Position numbers and translations under genes: made by a program. Source: Acidobacteriota bacterium (GTDB taxonomy: Bacteria > Acidobacteriota > Terriglobia > Terriglobales > Acidobacteriaceae). From it: DNA of 8,192 nt. The stretch covers positions 1 to 8,192 of the forward strand of contig JAJZFE010000138.1 of assembly GCA_021798655.1 (NCBI GenBank). The letters run 5' to 3'. The notes under the pieces are model-generated. The model ran no database searches. It saw only the letters and a list, made by a program, of their open reading frames with translations, and had not been told where the DNA came from. Positions 7,197 through 8,192 of the stretch are shown here, one piece after another. Position 1 is the stretch's first letter; each line of letters opens with the position of its first letter.

Positions 7197-8192
7197 AAGC
7201 GCACGCCTTCTGGTCCATGCACCGCGTGGTCGCCGAAGAGCGAGCGTTTCCATCCGCCAAAGCTGTGGAACGCCATCGGTACAGGGATGGGCACGTTGAT
7301 GCCCACCATGCCGGCCTGCACGCGGCGCGCGAAGTCGCGTGCTGTGTCGCCGTCGCGCGTGAAGATGGCCGTGCCGTTGCCGAATTCGTGCTCGTTGATC
7401 AGGCTGAGCGCGGTCTCAAAGTTGTTCACGCGCACAACGCCCAGCACCGGCCCGAAGATCTCTTCCTTGTAGATCCGCATTGAAGGTCTCACGTGGTCGA
7501 AGAGGCAAGCGCCCAGGAAGAAGCCTCCGCCGTGGGGCAGTGCGGCCTCGCGCCCATCGACCAGGAGTTCTGCGCCCTCGTCGATACCGACCTGCAGATA
7601 GCTCTCAACGCGCGCAAGGTGCTGCCCGGTGACCAGCGGTCCAAGCTCCGCCTCGGGCGATGTTCCCGCCGCGCCGCTGCCGATCTTCAACGCTGCGATG
7701 CGTTCGCGCAGGCGTGCAATCAGCGAGTCGGCTGTCTGCGCGCCCACCGCAACAGCGACACTGATCGCCATGCAACGCTCGCCCGCGGAGCCATACGCCG
7801 CACCGACCAGCGCATCGGCGGCCTGGTCGAGATCCGCGTCCGGCATCACAATCATGTGATTCTTCGCGCCACCCAGTGCCTGCACGCGTTTGCCATGCGC
7901 CGTGCCCTCGCGATAGACGTACTCCGCAATCGGAGTTGACCCAACAAAACTTACGGCCGCAATCTGCGGGTGCGCCAGGATCGCATCAACCGCCGTCTTG
8001 TCGCCGTGGACTACGTTGAAGACGCCGTCCGGCAGGCCCGCTTCTTTCAGCATCTCTGCGATCAGGATCGCCGCACTGGGGTCGCGCTCGCTCGGCTTCA
8101 ACAGAAACGTGTTGCCGCAGGCCAGCGCAACAGGGAACATCCACATCGGCACCATCGCGGGAAAGTTAAAAGGAGTGATGCCCGCGACCACT
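7112..8192 (-). CDS. mmsA: Methylmalonate/malonate-semialdehyde dehydrogenase, CoA-acylating (5' partial)
   Basis: Aldehyde dehydrogenase superfamily enzyme that converts methylmalonate semialdehyde to propionyl-CoA, or malonate semialdehyde to acetyl-CoA, with NAD+ and CoA and release of CO2. About 360 residues are visible; the gene runs off the right edge, and about 135-140 N-terminal residues are missing judging from the family's roughly 490-500. The first codon seen (GTG at 8191) is an internal valine, not a start. Counting it as residue 1, [16 protein letters not shown] holds the conserved oxyanion-hole asparagine (Asn9), and Cys140 in [14 protein letters not shown] is the nucleophile. 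The preceding Arg139 is typical of this acylating group and binds the substrate carboxylate. The usual general-base glutamate motif (ELGGK) is replaced by ALGGAKNH, another group signature. It lies convergent to the pyrimidine operon and would consume the aminotransferase product. The same enzyme also serves valine and inositol breakdown, so its link to pyrimidines is inferred. Confidence 0.93.
   Translation of the reverse strand, partial: VVAGITPFNFPAMVPMWMFPVALACGNTFLLKPSERDPSAAILIAEMLKEAGLPDGVFNVVHGDKTAVDAILAHPQIAAVSFVGSTPIAEYVYREGTAHGKRVQALGGAKNHMIVMPDADLDQAADALVGAAYGSAGERCMAISVAVAVGAQTADSLIARLRERIAALKIGSGAAGTSPEAELGPLVTGQHLARVESYLQVGIDEGAELLVDGREAALPHGGGFFLGACLFDHVRPSMRIYKEEIFGPVLGVVRVNNFETALSLINEHEFGNGTAIFTRDGDTARDFARRVQAGMVGINVPIPVPMAFHSFGGWKRSLFGDHAVHGPEGVRFYTRIKTVTSRWPTGIRTGVDTTMPTLG

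Noticed and set aside
1..8192. CRISPR arrays, insertion sequences, tRNA or rRNA genes, phage or defence genes
   Set aside because: No repeated spacer units, transposase motifs, cloverleaf-like segments or such protein families were seen; almost all of the window is metabolic coding sequence.

Overview
The window holds most of a reductive pyrimidine (uracil/thymine) degradation locus from a moderately GC-rich bacterium (roughly 60% GC by eye, GC-biased third codon positions). Gene order and protein style would fit a soil heterotroph such as an Acidobacteriota member. That placement is a weak impression: there is no rRNA or other phylogenetic marker here.

Layout: five genes on the + strand run head to tail. 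They are preT (5' end cut by the left edge), preA, a dihydropyrimidinase gene, an NCS1/Mhp1-type permease gene and a class III aminotransferase gene. The first four are tightly packed (14-bp overlap, 9-bp gap, 4-bp stop/start overlap) and the fifth follows after 28 bp, so they very likely form one operon. Its promoter lies outside the window. After a 158-bp intergenic stretch, a convergent gene on the - strand encodes an acylating methylmalonate/malonate-semialdehyde dehydrogenase, whose N-terminal part is cut off by the right edge.

Inferred pathway: the permease imports the pyrimidine or a hydantoin-like ring. PreT and PreA together reduce uracil or thymine to the 5,6-dihydro form. Dihydropyrimidinase opens the ring to the N-carbamoyl-beta-amino acid. 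A beta-ureidopropionase, not present in the window, would release beta-alanine or beta-aminoisobutyrate. The aminotransferase would turn these into malonate or methylmalonate semialdehyde, and the MmsA-type enzyme would make acetyl-CoA or propionyl-CoA.

The chemistry is known, so I do not see a new system. Points worth a second look are the long linker between the PreA ferredoxin motifs, a DPD-like arginine pair in PreT, the missing carbamoylase step, a two-tier inverted repeat between the convergent genes, and a possible small membrane-protein ORF over it. The only non-coding stretch above 100 bp is 6954-7111.
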